Shown: positions 21,376 through 31,987 of the stretch, piece by piece | Numbering within the stretch: position 1 is the stretch's first letter | How the letters are laid out: each line of letters starts with the position of its first letter | NCBI RefSeq assembly: GCF_000350225.1 | Contig: NW_005178923.1 | Span: 206,336 to 270,335, forward strand | Reading direction: 5' to 3' | Source of the DNA: Chondrus crispus | Taxonomy: Eukaryota; Rhodophyta; Florideophyceae; Gigartinales; Gigartinaceae | DNA: 64,000 nucleotides | Translations under genes and position numbers: made by a program | The notes under the pieces: model-generated | Database searches by the model: none | Seen by the model: only the letters and a program-made list of their open reading frames with translations | What the model was told of the DNA's origin: nothing

Positions 21376-23352
21376 AAGTGCAAGAGCAAGACGGGCCCCA
21401 TTTTTCCTTCATCCCCGAGCCACTCGAGTGGTGGTACCAAACGCAAGCGCTACGGCGTAGGCTTTTCTTCCACTTCCCACGACCCTCTAAGTCTTCCTTC
21501 CATCCCTCGATTACCCCCTGATTCCCAACATGCCGGCCGTGTTGCCCACATCGATTCCGGTCCTGACACTCCGTCCTCCCGTCGATACCCTGCTGCGTCG
21601 GAGCTCCACGATAAGGCCTTGCGCCTTAATCCTGAGCTCTTTGCTTCCGCTAAATGGTTCTCAGTGATCGGTGTATGTGCCTTCGATGACATTGCTCACT
21701 CGTTTGCCGACGGCGCCGGTATGCTTCCAGGACAAATCCCCCTTCAAGCTATTCGGTCTTACGATTGGTTGGCTCGCATCGCCATTCCTCCCTCCATTCT
21801 GTGTCACACTCCGCCTCGTGGTCGTGCGGTGTTATCGACCCGCTTCATGACCGCTGTGTGTGACAGGCTTGAGCTGCCATTGACGCAGGATCTCATCCCT
21901 GAGGAATTCGGTTGTGACACGTGGCAATTTCGCACCGAGGGCGAGCGGTCTTACCTCGATAACATGCTGGCCTGGACCTCCGATAACCCTCCTCGTGAAG
22001 TCAACCGCCTTTGTTTCAACCAACAGACCGTCTCGGGCGACGCTATGATGTGGACCAACGCCATAATTCTGGCTAATTTCCGACTCATCAAGCGGGATAC
22101 CATCCCCATCTTCCAGCACACAGTGCGCTTCGAACGCCGTATTCGGTCTGACACGGGTTATTTTGTGGCCTACCAGATGTTGGAGGCGCGCGAAATCTCG
22201 AGGTCCCATTACGCGAATCGTTACCAGCGTATTCCGTCGTGGTGGAGCCAATTTGAGGTTTGCCAAGGCTTCTGGGCTGAGCTCGGCCCCGTATACACGT
22301 ATTACGGAAGGTATTTACGCGATCCTCGACACGGCCTTTGGGTAGTCTTCCTCACAGAGTGGTGTACCAAAGTGGCAGTGACCCTCCTGTGGGAGACCTA
22401 CGACTGCTGGAGGTTGTGGTACTTGCCTCCCCAGCTCATCAGCCTTATGCGACGTCTCGATTATTCGATTCCCCTGGGCGGTGCTGATGCAGACACCGAA
22501 CTGCATTCTCTCCTCGATAAAATAGAGGAGATCGATTGGGACTTGATACCGCGTCAAAATTCCTTTCGTTCCTTCGTCCAGCAACGCCTCTCCTTCTCTC
22601 CTGGTCGTGCTCATCGTGGTGCGGGGGACTACGCTTGGTTTAACCCCTGGACGGGATCGCAATGTTCTTGCGACGAGGCGCGTCTGAGTCGGCAATATGG
22701 GAGTCAGACGCCCGTTCCGGTTGAATTGCCCGTCTTCCCTGCGGATCCCCGCGAGCGCGACCTCTGTTCCCCCGAGCCTTTCCGTTCTCGCCCTGTGTTA
22801 CCGGTCTCACCAACTTCACTTCCTGTCGATCCGGCCGGCCCTACTCTCCCCTTAAATGCTTCGATAAGGGCGACGAGAGCCCCTGAGTGTGAGGGGGTTA
22901 AATCCCCTCTGCGGTCTCATTCACCTTCAGTGGCCAGGTGTCAACCTCTATCAGAGACGAGAGAGGCCCCCTCGTCATCTAGCCGGACTGACAGTCTGTC
23001 CGTGCGCGCAGCCCCAGAAAGGAAGGGAAATTCTTCGTCCCTTACCCCTTTGGCTCCTTCTGCTCCGTCTTCCCCTGTGCACGTCCCAGCTCATCCCCCT
23101 TCTTCTGCGGCCGTTCTAGTTGCCGCCCCCTTGTCACCAATCATCGACGCAGTCCGATCGACCAGGGGAGGCTCGACCTCCCCGTCCTCTCCAGATATCA
23201 TCAAAAAGAACGATGGCGCCGCCAGCGTCTATCGCACATTGCTCCGTACTCACGGAATAAAGGAGGGCGCTCTTCGAGGAGCGTCCCTTGTTGACCTGCG
23301 CTTACTGGCGCAACTTGTCGCCTCACTTCTAAAGAAAAATATCCTTGGGTAA
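21376..23352 (+). CDS. Unknown protein, antisense ORF inside gypsy copy 1
   Basis: An open frame runs from just after the TGA at 21373-21375 to TAA 23350-23352, about 658 codons. It has no ATG before 21721, giving 543 residues from that start; an earlier start would need a non-AUG codon or an upstream spliced exon. The first 120 codons include a basic patch TKRKRYG. The middle (roughly 21620-22720) looks folded: rich in Trp, Tyr and Cys, with runs such as IPSWWSQFEVCQGFWAELG and YDCWRLWYLPPQL. About 180 Ser/Pro-rich residues follow, then a short conserved-looking tail (DLRLLAQLVASLLKK). No known domain was recognised. It lies between pol and the 3' LTR, on the strand opposite gag-pol, as the accessory antisense ORFs of some large plant gypsy elements do. 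A captured host gene or an unusual gag are alternatives. Confidence 0.6.
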   Translation, partial: KCKSKTGPIFPSSPSHSSGGTKRKRYGVGFSSTSHDPLSLPSIPRLPPDSQHAGRVAHIDSGPDTPSSRRYPAASELHDKALRLNPELFASAKWFSVIGVCAFDDIAHSFADGAGMLPGQIPLQAIRSYDWLARIAIPPSILCHTPPRGRAVLSTRFMTAVCDRLELPLTQDLIPEEFGCDTWQFRTEGERSYLDNMLAWTSDNPPREVNRLCFNQQTVSGDAMMWTNAIILANFRLIKRDTIPIFQHTVRFERRIRSDTGYFVAYQMLEAREISRSHYANRYQRIPSWWSQFEVCQGFWAELGPVYTYYGRYLRDPRHGLWVVFLTEWCTKVAVTLLWETYDCWRLWYLPPQLISLMRRLDYSIPLGGADADTELHSLLDKIEEIDWDLIPRQNSFRSFVQQRLSFSPGRAHRGAGDYAWFNPWTGSQCSCDEARLSRQYGSQTPVPVELPVFPADPRERDLCSPEPFRSRPVLPVSPTSLPVDPAGPTLPLNASIRATRAPECEGVKSPLRSHSPSVARCQPLSETREAPSSSSRTDSLSVRAAPERKGNSSSLTPLAPSAPSSPVHVPAHPPSSAAVLVAAPLSPIIDAVRSTRGGSTSPSSPDIIKKNDGAASVYRTLLRTHGIKEGALRGASLVDLRLLAQLVASLLKKNILG

Positions 23353-26300
23353 ATCGTCCCATTGACCCATTGCCGATGGTACCGCCCTGCCGATCCATGT
23401 TCGGATCATTGTCCTCTGAGAGTGTCGACTCATCGTCGACACTTCCCTTCGTTCCACCGAAAATAAACTACATTTCCTTCTCCTATCAACTTCCTCCTCT
23501 TGTTGCACTTTTCCTCCTCTTTATCCAACACGTACGTCGTCCCTCTCCTCATTTTCTTTTTCCTCTCTTTATCCAGCACGGCATGCTCATCCTTCTCCTC
23601 ATTTTCCTTTTCCTCCTCTTTTTTTCTCTTTTCCTCAGTACCTTATCTTTAATTTTCCTTCAATTTTTGTCCTCTTCCTCCTAGTTCGCGCCGAGTCGAG
23701 TACTCCGGGGTACCGACTTCTTCATCTCTTTCCCCCATGCCACACTATCGTAGCATCCTCAACGGGCTGCGATCCTGATTACTTCTCCCCATTTCGTCTA
23801 CGCGAGACCTCGTCGAGTCGAGTCTCTCAATCAGCAGGCGACCGCGAGACTTCTCTGTTGCGCGATCTTCTGTCTTTCTTTCGCCGTGCGTTGTCCCTTA
23901 CCCTCAGCACTTCCTCATTGTTACTGTACCGTGCTGCGAGCTCGGCTTTCCCTCGGGGAACGCCACTCTTCCTGTTGTCCGTCCATCTTTCCCCCTCCTG
24001 GCGCCTTCCATAACGTGTTAGCGCAGGCTGCGCAACAACGCTCTTCGAAGGACATCAACGCCTCCATGACTTGTCCTCAATTTCGAACGACCCAGCACTG
24101 GGGTATCCCAATTTGGAATCCTATAAGGATCTCATCCTAAAGCGCAGCGGGGTGATCATCCACGTAGTTGCTTCCCGCTTTTCCTAAGTCTGCGACCGCC
24201 CCTTACTTGGCATCTGCAGATAACAATCTGAAATACTCGGCGAATATTGGTCTCCTTCGCAAACAAAATTATTTCTCTGTCGCCAACCGAGTCCCTGAGC
24301 TATTTCAAAGGGAACTGACCTCCAAAAAAATTCATCTCCTTAATTCACTTCCCTAGGTCAAAGATCGATGGCAATTTCGTTGCATTCGCGGCGGTGGCGT
24401 CTCCTACACCTCCCCTTCTCTTGTGCCCTACACTGAGCAAGATTCTTTTTCGTCCACAGCCTCGACCACTTTGAGGCGGTCCTTCCTGCGAGACGTATCG
24501 TGTCCCTGTACGCTGTGTCCCGGATCGGGTCAACACTCTAACAAAATCGAGTTGGAATTTGTTGAACGTCTTCGTCTGGAGACTGAGAACGCGATACGCT
24601 CCTTCTCGTCTGGATGCTTCGTTACGCTTCGCTGTCTTCACAAAAAGAATGAACATGCAGCGGAACGAAAGAACAGTAAAAAAAGAAAGGGAGACTACGA
24701 ACAGAAAAAAAGAGGTCGGGGAGATCGCTGCCGTCTGTCCCTCAGGGTAAAAACAAGGCGCGAGCTCAGGCGTTATCAGTGGCTGCAGGCAACAGATGGT
24801 TCGTCAACAATAAACTCGTCGGGTATCACTTTGCTCCATAGGAGTGGCCCTCGCGTTCGTGACCTTGCGGTGCCTCCAGGGGCAGGGGGCTTATTAGATG
24901 GTCGCTTGATAGTCCCATTTGCGGGAATCGCTGACCGAGTCAAAAGGCGTAGGTCTCCCTCCTTCTGAAATGCGTTCAGCCCTGAATGCTTTCAATTTAA
25001 CTCGGACGTCCCTTGCGTTGCCGCATCTTATGTTCCGACGGTGCCAGACACGACGTCCACGTGTAACATGATAGCGCACTTGGGGACTTCGACTCAATTT
25101 CGACTGACTCACGTTCGATCCCCTTTCCCTTTCCTCTCATTTTGCGAAGGCTGACCTTCATTTCCTCAAGTGACGTTAGATGCCTTGGTTATTTCCCAGG
25201 TCATCATCCTTTTCCTTCTCTTTCTCGATGCGAAGCTCGCGCTCTTGCTTCTGCTCTCTCTTCCGACCCTCAAAAGGTGAGTCACATTAACAATGCTCCT
25301 CGAGGGGGGGAATTGTGTCCCCGTCTTCCCTCGCCATGTCGATCCCTTCCTAAGCTCCCCTTGGTAACGCTTCGTAAGGAACCGAGTAGACAATTCTGGT
25401 GAGTGAGGTCGTACAGAAAACACTTTGGCTCGAGACTCAAGCAGCAGATGAGTTAGGACAGTTTGTTTGCGCACGTCCTTTACGGTCCAGATTCGCAGTG
25501 TCCATCTTGAAGAACCGTTTCACGTCGAACCGTCATCGGGACCTCCGCACACAAAGGCCTCATTAGTAATTTTCTTCTCAACGAAGACCGGCCTCTCGAT
25601 GAATTTCCCCGTAGTTGCGACAGCGTTCCAGTAGTGAGAACTCGCTCACTGTATTCTTCGATCCTCGTTAGTGAGGGCCGGTCGGGTGGCTCGCAGATGA
25701 CTCATCCCATGACCTTCTGTCTGTCAGACTCTCTTTCGTCCCACTCGTGTGTTCCCTATCCTCAAGACAAGCTTCTGAAATTTCGCAACTTCTCGTCCTT
25801 GGTAGCACTAGAACAAACTCGCTCTTCTTCTCGACTCGATACACGCATGATAAATTAATTGCCAACGACGATTCGCTTGTCTGCCTATGTCAGGAGTCGA
25901 CCGGCACGCGTCACACGACTTGTTCGTCGATTCCCGCGGCGCGGGGTCTTGCTTCCTACGTACCGTAACCCAAAAGAAACAAAAACGCAACCAAAACAAA
26001 AAAACGGAAAAGAAAAGACTGGGGGTTATTGTAGCGAACAGGTCAGTGTTTCGTCGACAATCTGATGACGTGGGTGTGGACGTCGATGTCTCTTGGTACT
26101 GCGGAATTCGCCTAAACAGGTCCTCCGCTGGTGATGGTATTATAATTTAAAAAAAGGACCACCTCGATCGAGTGACGAGGCCGTCCTGCTGGACACGAGT
26201 CACACTCCTGAAAGGGTGCGTTGGCGTCGGTTTTCGCCTATCTGCGAGCTTCTCGTCCCCACTCTTTCACAAGGGGTTCCCTTTTTGTGTCTTCTTATCA

Positions 26301-26933
26301 ACATAAGGCGACCGCCCGATAACGGCCCCTTCGTGACGAAACTTTTTCCTCGTCGGGCATGTTGTATGGGGTAAAGTCGAGGGTGTGATCGGGATCGGGT
26401 TCGAAGCGAAGGGTTGGGGTCGTGCTTTCTTTCTTGGCTCGCGCCTTCCCGTGCGGCTTATCAACCGTACCGCCGGACGGGCTTGGGCGCTTATGCCTTC
26501 GGCTGCAACACTCGACAACCACTCCTCGTGCGACCAACAAGTCCCACAATTCCCCTTAATTTTGATTAAATTTTGGAAGACTGACCATTGTTCGATATTC
26601 GGCTTTCACCTCCATTCCCGCAGCTCTCTGTCGACATCTCTTTTTTTGATTAAATCACGCCTCATGAGGGCGGATCATCGATCCAGGTGTCACTTCGCGT
26701 GCGCGCGGCGGCCGCGTGTGATCGTATCCAAGGAGGATATTACCTCAGCCTGATACTACAGTGGCGCTTCAATTTTTCAGTGGGGCGGCGCACGTCTCCC
26801 CATTCATGTGCGGAACCCGAAGTAAAATTTCCTGACTTATGGCACTCCCCCCTTCTCCATTCCTTGACCTTGCGACGCTCTCTGTTCCACAGGTTGCAGG
26901 CCTGAATTCCACTTGTTCGTCTTCTCATAGGAA
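23353..26933. other. Non-coding 3' region of gypsy copy 1
   Basis: About 3.6 kb between the antisense ORF and the end of pol. Open frames are short and none has a recognised motif. A pyrimidine-rich imperfect repeat lies at 23500-23690. Sister copy 2 lacks this region, so it cannot be compared within the window. Confidence 0.55.
23500..23690. repeat. Pyrimidine-rich imperfect tandem repeat
   Basis: Repeating runs of the type TTTCCTCCTCTTTATCCA followed by CACG and CTCCTCATTTTC recur about every 60 bp just downstream of the antisense ORF. In the sense strand of the gypsy element this is a purine-rich tract. Confidence 0.6.
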
Positions 26934-27686
26934 CTATCCTGCTTGTGTGTGCGCGACTTGCGGTGGCAGCTGTAGTTTTTTCCGTCGGAAGTACGCCACA
27001 ACTGTGCTGCGCGGTAGGTGTTCGATTGGCTTCCACGTCGCGTCCTCGGGCGTATAGCCGTACCATTTCACCCGGACAATTAAGTTCTCCTTGTCATAGC
27101 CGTGGTCCACGATCTTGTCGATCACATATTCCTGACTCTCGCCTCCTGCTTCCTGTGTGTCCAACCGTCCTTCCCCCTTCCGAACAGCCAGCGGCTCATC
27201 CTCACCCTGCTCTTCCGAACCTTCCATCTCTTGTAGATCGGGCGGAGTGCCCGCAGCTTCCCGATTTATCAACGGTCCGTCATCCATCTTATCCTTCGCT
27301 TGCGCGGCGGGTCCTCGTTCTCCGCCTGTGTTGAGGAATTGTAGCGCTTGTCGTAGCCAGACTATCGGCGTGTAGTCCATGGGACTAGGGGCTAATTCGA
27401 CTCTATCTTGCGACACGCGCTCTTCCTGGTCGCCGATGGCAATGACGAACGTATTCTCAGTTGACTCCTTCACTTGATACGGACCCGTAGCCACTTGTGC
27501 CAACTTATGTTTCGGCTCGGTGGCCGTGCCTTGCTCTTTCCGAAGGAATACGTATGATCCTGAAGAGATGTCATACTTCGGCTTGCGGAGCCTTGCGTCG
27601 AAATTTCGCTTGTAGCGCGCTTGTTCTTTCCACAAGCGCTTACCAGCGCCTTTTATCAGGCTTTCCAACCACGACTGCCATTTCAA
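26934..27686 (-). pseudogene. Copy 1 integrase C-terminus and chromodomain
   Basis: 250 codons ending at the true end of pol. The frame begins KWQSWLESLIKGAGKRLWKEQ, the integrase tail, with QVATGPYQVKES and RVELAPSPMDY typical of gypsy integrase C-termini. A chromodomain lies at about residues 177-235: EYVIDKIVDHGYDKENLIVR, then VKWYGYTPEDATWKPIEHLP. Chromodomains of chromoviruses bind modified histone tails and steer insertion. A TGA at 27696-27698 (CGA in copy 2) separates this piece from the integrase core upstream. Confidence 0.85.
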
Positions 27687-27695
27687 GTAGTACGC

Positions 27696-28523
27696 TCAAT
27701 TCAAGCTAAATCCTTCCAAACTTGGCTGTGCCTGTAACGCAATGTTTCTCGGCGCCCGAGCTAACACCAGCTCGAAGGGCGCGATGTTCGTAGTTCGATG
27801 AATTTGCGTGTTGTATGCGAACGTCACGGCGTCGCTAAATAGGTCCCAGTCCTTGGGATGCTCTCCAACATATTTTCGCAACGCGGAAGTCAGTGTGCGG
27901 TTAAACCTCTCAACTTGGCAGTTGGCTTGCGGGTGGTACGTAGTCGTGAACACATTGCGTATGCCGAGAATTCGACAGACGTTCTGAAAGAACCGGGCCG
28001 TGAATTGTGTTCCATTGTCGGACAGCAGCTTGACCGGCGGTCCGTACACGAATACCCAATGGTGAACGAAGGCTTGTGCGATGTGCGCAGCTGATATCTT
28101 CTTCAACGGTACGGTTCGTACCAGTTTCGAGTATCGATCGCTGATAAAGACAATATACCGATTTCCTCGTTTAGTTGTAATTAGCTCGCCGAGGATGTCG
28201 ATGGCGACAAACTCCAGCGGAGCTTTGGGCGTGAACAGCTTCATTTCCTTCGTGTTTCTTCTTAACTTCACCCTTTCCCGCGCGCATGCCGCGCAATTCT
28301 TCGCGACTGCGTAGCAGTCTAGGGCCATCGTAGGCCAATAAAAATATCTTCTCAATGTCTTGTAAAATTTCCTGCCTCCCGGGTGGGATGCCAATTTTGC
28401 GTGGTGGCTCAACCCTAGGACGCGGTCCCTTAACGATTGTGGTATTACCACTTGTACAAACTCCGCCGCGATACGGCATAGAGTTCCTTCGAGTTCCTCG
28501 GTCTCCATGCTGAACGTTCTCAC
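27696..28523 (-). pseudogene. Copy 1 integrase zinc module and catalytic core
   Basis: 275 codons in the same frame as the rest of pol. The zinc module reads LSHHAKLASHPGG ... CYAVAKNCAACARE (His-His-Cys-Cys). The catalytic core follows: FVAIDILGEL (first Asp), LLSDNGTQF (second Asp) and NCQVERFNRTL (Glu). All three acidic residues are present. The frame is closed by a TGA that replaces an Arg codon of the sister copy. The upstream boundary is a pair of TAA codons (28608-28610, 28614-28616) where copy 2 has CAA. Confidence 0.88.
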
Positions 28524-28613
28524 CTTTCCAGCGTCAATTTCTTCCTTGATGCGATTGCAGAAGGGGTCTACGGCTTGCTCGCGAATGAGCTCCTCCGGAG
28601 TGACAGCTTAGAA

Positions 28614-29960
28614 TTAATCGAGGCGATCAGGGGCGGTCCCCCCCTCAAGAGCGAGGATGTCGTCTAACGCGTCAAAATTGTCCTCGTCCTCTACTGTTCC
28701 CTCGGCCGGTTCGGCCATGAAGCATGGAATTTCGTCGTCGATTTCGTCGACGGTTTCTCCAGCGGTCCGTAATCTTGACAGGGCATCAGCTTGGCTGTTA
28801 GCCTTGCCCTTCTTGTACTTGATTTCGAAATCAAATTCCGAGAGGCATAGCCTCCATCGGATTAATCTCCCGCTGGGGTCGGTTCCGTTCATCAACCACC
28901 TCAATGAGGCATGGTCGGTATGCACAATGAAGTGCTCGCCATATAGATATGGTCTTCGAGTCTGTACGGCCCAAATTACCGCTAGACATTTTTTTTCTGA
29001 TACAGAATAGTTTCTTTCGGCTGCGGCTAACGTTCTTGAAAAGAACCCGATGGGTTTACGTTGCGCATCCGGATGCGTTTGAAATAATGCAGCGCCGATT
29101 TGATAGTCGCTTGCATCGGTATCTACCGAGTAGGGTAGGTCCTTCTTCGGCAGCGCCAACACTGGCGGTGCCAAGATGGCGTCCTTGAGCTTATGAAAAG
29201 CTTTCTTGCACGGTTCGTCGAATCCTTCCAACTGGCCCGGTTGTCCCTTCTTCAATAGTTGATTGAGCGGATGCGCCATTTTCGCGTAATGTGGGACAAA
29301 CCTGCGGTAGACATTGCAGAGTCCCAAGAAGCTCCTGAGCTGGGTCTGCGTTTGAGGGTACCTCACTTGTTCCAGTGTGGCGGTTCGCGCGGCGTCAACT
29401 TCCAATGTACCTGGCCGAACGACGTGGCCTAGGTACTTGATCTTTTCGACGAAAAATTCGCACTTGCGAAGCTTGAGCTTCACACCTGCCTTTTCCAATA
29501 CAGACAGTATTTCGTCAACGTGGACGACGTGCTCCTCCCAGGATTTGCTGAAGATGATGATATCATCTAGATATACCAGACAGCATTTCCACCGGAACGG
29601 ATAGAGCAGGATATCCATGGCTCTCTGAAACGTCGCTGGCGCGTTGGTAAGCCCGAAGGGCATTCTTGAAAAACGGTAGAGACCTGAGTGACACGAAAAT
29701 TCTGTCTTGTCGCAGTCCGCTTCCGGAATAGGCATCTGCCAATACCCTGAAATCGCGTCCAACGCGGAAAAGACCTTGGTGTCTCCCAACGAGTCCAGAG
29801 ACTCATCCATGCGCGGCAAAGGGTACGTGTCCTTCACCGTTACCGCGTTTAACCTACAGGAGTCTACGCAAAAGCGCATCGATCCATCCGGCTTGGGCAC
29901 TAATAAAACGGGCGACGCCCATTCTGACTGCGCCGGCTCGATGACTCCTGCTTCTAACAT
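28614..29960 (-). pseudogene. Copy 1 reverse transcriptase and RNase H
   Basis: 448 codons. The RT domain has DGSMRFCVDSCRLNAVT, DAISGYWQMPIPE, MPFGLTNAPATFQ and the catalytic CLVYLDDIIIFSK (YLDD at 29562-29573). The thumb contains LRSFLGLCNVYRRFVPHYAK. RNase H begins near LPYSVDTDASDYQIGAALFQ and continues through EKKCLAVIWAVQ, HTDHASLRWL and SQADALSRLR. All expected catalytic positions appear intact. It follows the protease segment after a TGA (near 30007) and ends at TAA 28614. Confidence 0.9.
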
Positions 29961-30005
29961 CTTCTGTACTTCTGCGTCCTTGACCTCCCGAGCCTTTGGA
30001 CCGGC

Positions 30006-31313
30006 TCAGTAGGGAGCTTGTGCAATTGGCCTTGTATCCGGGGCCAGTTCAATCCGGTAGACCGTGGTGTTGATCTCACCAAGGGTCCCATCCCACATGC
30101 GGGAATATTTTTTTAACATCCGACGGAATCTTTCGCGCAGCCGGTCCGGCACGTGGCTCAGGTCGAGCTCCTCCACGTCCGGCGGGGGAGGCTCAATCCG
30201 CCGCTCCGGCTTCGTAGTTGCCGTCGCGGAGAGCCCTTCCTCCCGTTCTCCTTGCTGGTCCTCGCGATCTTGTTCCGACGGTTCGCATCTTCTCTCGCGG
30301 GTAGGCGGCGGGGTAGAATTAGTAAACTTTTCCTCATCCCTTTCTTGAATTCCAAGTACCTCACCAATGGTGGTATTGCTCTTGAGTACAGCCCTCGGGT
30401 GGGGTAGTAGTTCCGCCACCACTTGGCCTTTCTGAACCCTGACAGGGTAATTCCTAAAATTCGCAACAAGCAATCTAAAAGGTTTGTCAGGCTCAACTTG
30501 GACTACACCGTTGGTGCTTACCAGTCCGTGCTTGTCGTATAGGGGCGCGTAGGGTTGAACGACGACCAACTCAGTCCTCTTCGAGGTGCATTCAACCATG
30601 CGTTGCGTCCCTGGCTCAATGGTCGTGGCTCTTGCCACCTTCACCCTGGGGGAAACTCGCTCCCCTTTTGCATCAGTCTCGCCCTCTCCAGGGACCAAAT
30701 GATTCTTCAATTTTCTCGCCGAGAATCGCCTTACGATCGGAACCTCCGAGAAATCTGCCGACTCAACTGTCCTCTTTCGTTGGTAAATAGCCTCCACGAA
30801 CCTATCGCAATAGTCAGCTCCGAGAATTAGGGGGACTGCGAGTTTTTCACAAACTATAAATTCGACTGAAGCCACGAAACGTCCAAGTCTCACAGGCATT
30901 CTGAGTGTACCTAGAGTTCGGAGTGGCCTGTTGTTCGCATCGCCGATGTCTTGGGTCGGTCCGAAGAACACAAGAGTTTCCATTCCTGCGGGAAGCTCGG
31001 ATCTCCGGATGAGATTAGGTCCCGCACCGGTGTCCAACACGTACAGTACACGGCTCATCAATCGGACAGTCGGTCCAATGTCCGCGAAGACTTCGTAGTT
31101 TTTCCTCGCAAGGACCAAAATCTTCTCGGGACATTCCTCGCGCTTGACCCTGTACCAGGGGCGTTGGACTTGCTCCAGCGGATCGTCCTTGCCTCTTCGC
31201 AGAATCTTCTTGACTGCAATGGGTCCTTTCGGGTTATCGATGGTTCCAACTGTCTCCTCGTCGTCGACTGCCTCCTTCGCTAAAAGCGGGGAACGGAACT
31301 GGGTCCCGGACAC
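30006..31313 (-). pseudogene. Copy 1 protease and N-terminal pol
   Basis: 435 codons. The aspartic protease motif is SRVLYVLDTGAGPNLIRRSE (Asp-Thr-Gly), with the second motif LAVPLILGADYCDRF. A linker rich in Glu/Arg/Pro follows, then LGEINTTVYRIELAPDTRPI, the start of the RT domain. It ends at a TGA where copy 2 has CGG, just before AGPKAREV. The true upstream reading comes from the gag overlap by a -1 shift near 31400. Confidence 0.87.
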
Positions 31314-31364
31314 GGTTCGCCGGACACATGTCCCTCCTTTCGAATTTTTTTGAGATTCCCCCCC

Positions 31365-31985
31365 TTAGTTTTTTTGTCGCTGCGGATTTCTTCTCCAGTC
31401 CGACGACGGCCCCGCGGCCGGCCTTCCTGATGTCCGGTTCGAACCTTCGGCAGAGGCACTCGGTGTGCTCGCCGCCTGAGATTTGAACCATTGTTTTACC
31501 GTCAGGTAACTTGTCGACGGAATTCCCAACCTCTCCATCCGGGAGAGCATCTCGTAGTTATTCAGAACTCGGTGCATCTCTCGGAACGAGAGCAAGCACG
31601 TAGGCGCTCCGTGTCCCTTCTCGTAGCAATGGTAGCATACGAGGCCATGCTTCTTCTGAGGGTACCGCGACCTTAGCGGTCCTCGGGCCGTCGGCCGGCC
31701 CGTCCAGCCCGGTCTTCTGAAGGCCGTACCCTTGTCTTCCATCGGAATTCTTGGCGCTGGCGTGTGTCCGCGCCCTCTAAACGCCAACACAGGCTCCGCG
31801 GCCTCTGTATACGAGCCCGTCGTAAACGTGGGCGTCCGTAGCGTGGACATCCCACTAGCCCCGTGATTCTCGTCTCCATACCCCTCGGAGGGGTCATAAA
31901 AATCGCACTCGGCAACCAGCGCTCCTGCGTATCCATTTTCTTCCTGATCAACAGTACTAGGTCCTCTGGACGCAGAAAGTGAATC
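31365..31985 (-). pseudogene. Copy 1 gag C-terminus with zinc knuckle
   Basis: The open frame ends QRQKN-stop at 31365. It contains FRGRGHTPAPRIPMEDKG and a CCHC zinc knuckle, GLVCYHCYEKGHGAPTC (C-x2-C-x4-H-x4-C), the nucleocapsid RNA-binding unit. In copy 2 this segment is in the gag frame; here a small indel near 32000 puts it out of frame with the body of gag. Pol begins in the overlapping -1 frame. Confidence 0.85.
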
Positions 31986-31987
31986 GG

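Noticed and set aside
21619-21621. TTG as the start of the antisense ORF
   Set aside because: The frame is open upstream to 21376 and TTG is an unlikely start in a eukaryote; the first ATG is 21721.
21832-22266. 144-codon minus-strand frame within 21376-23352
   Set aside because: Shadow of the longer plus-strand ORF; no motif of its own.
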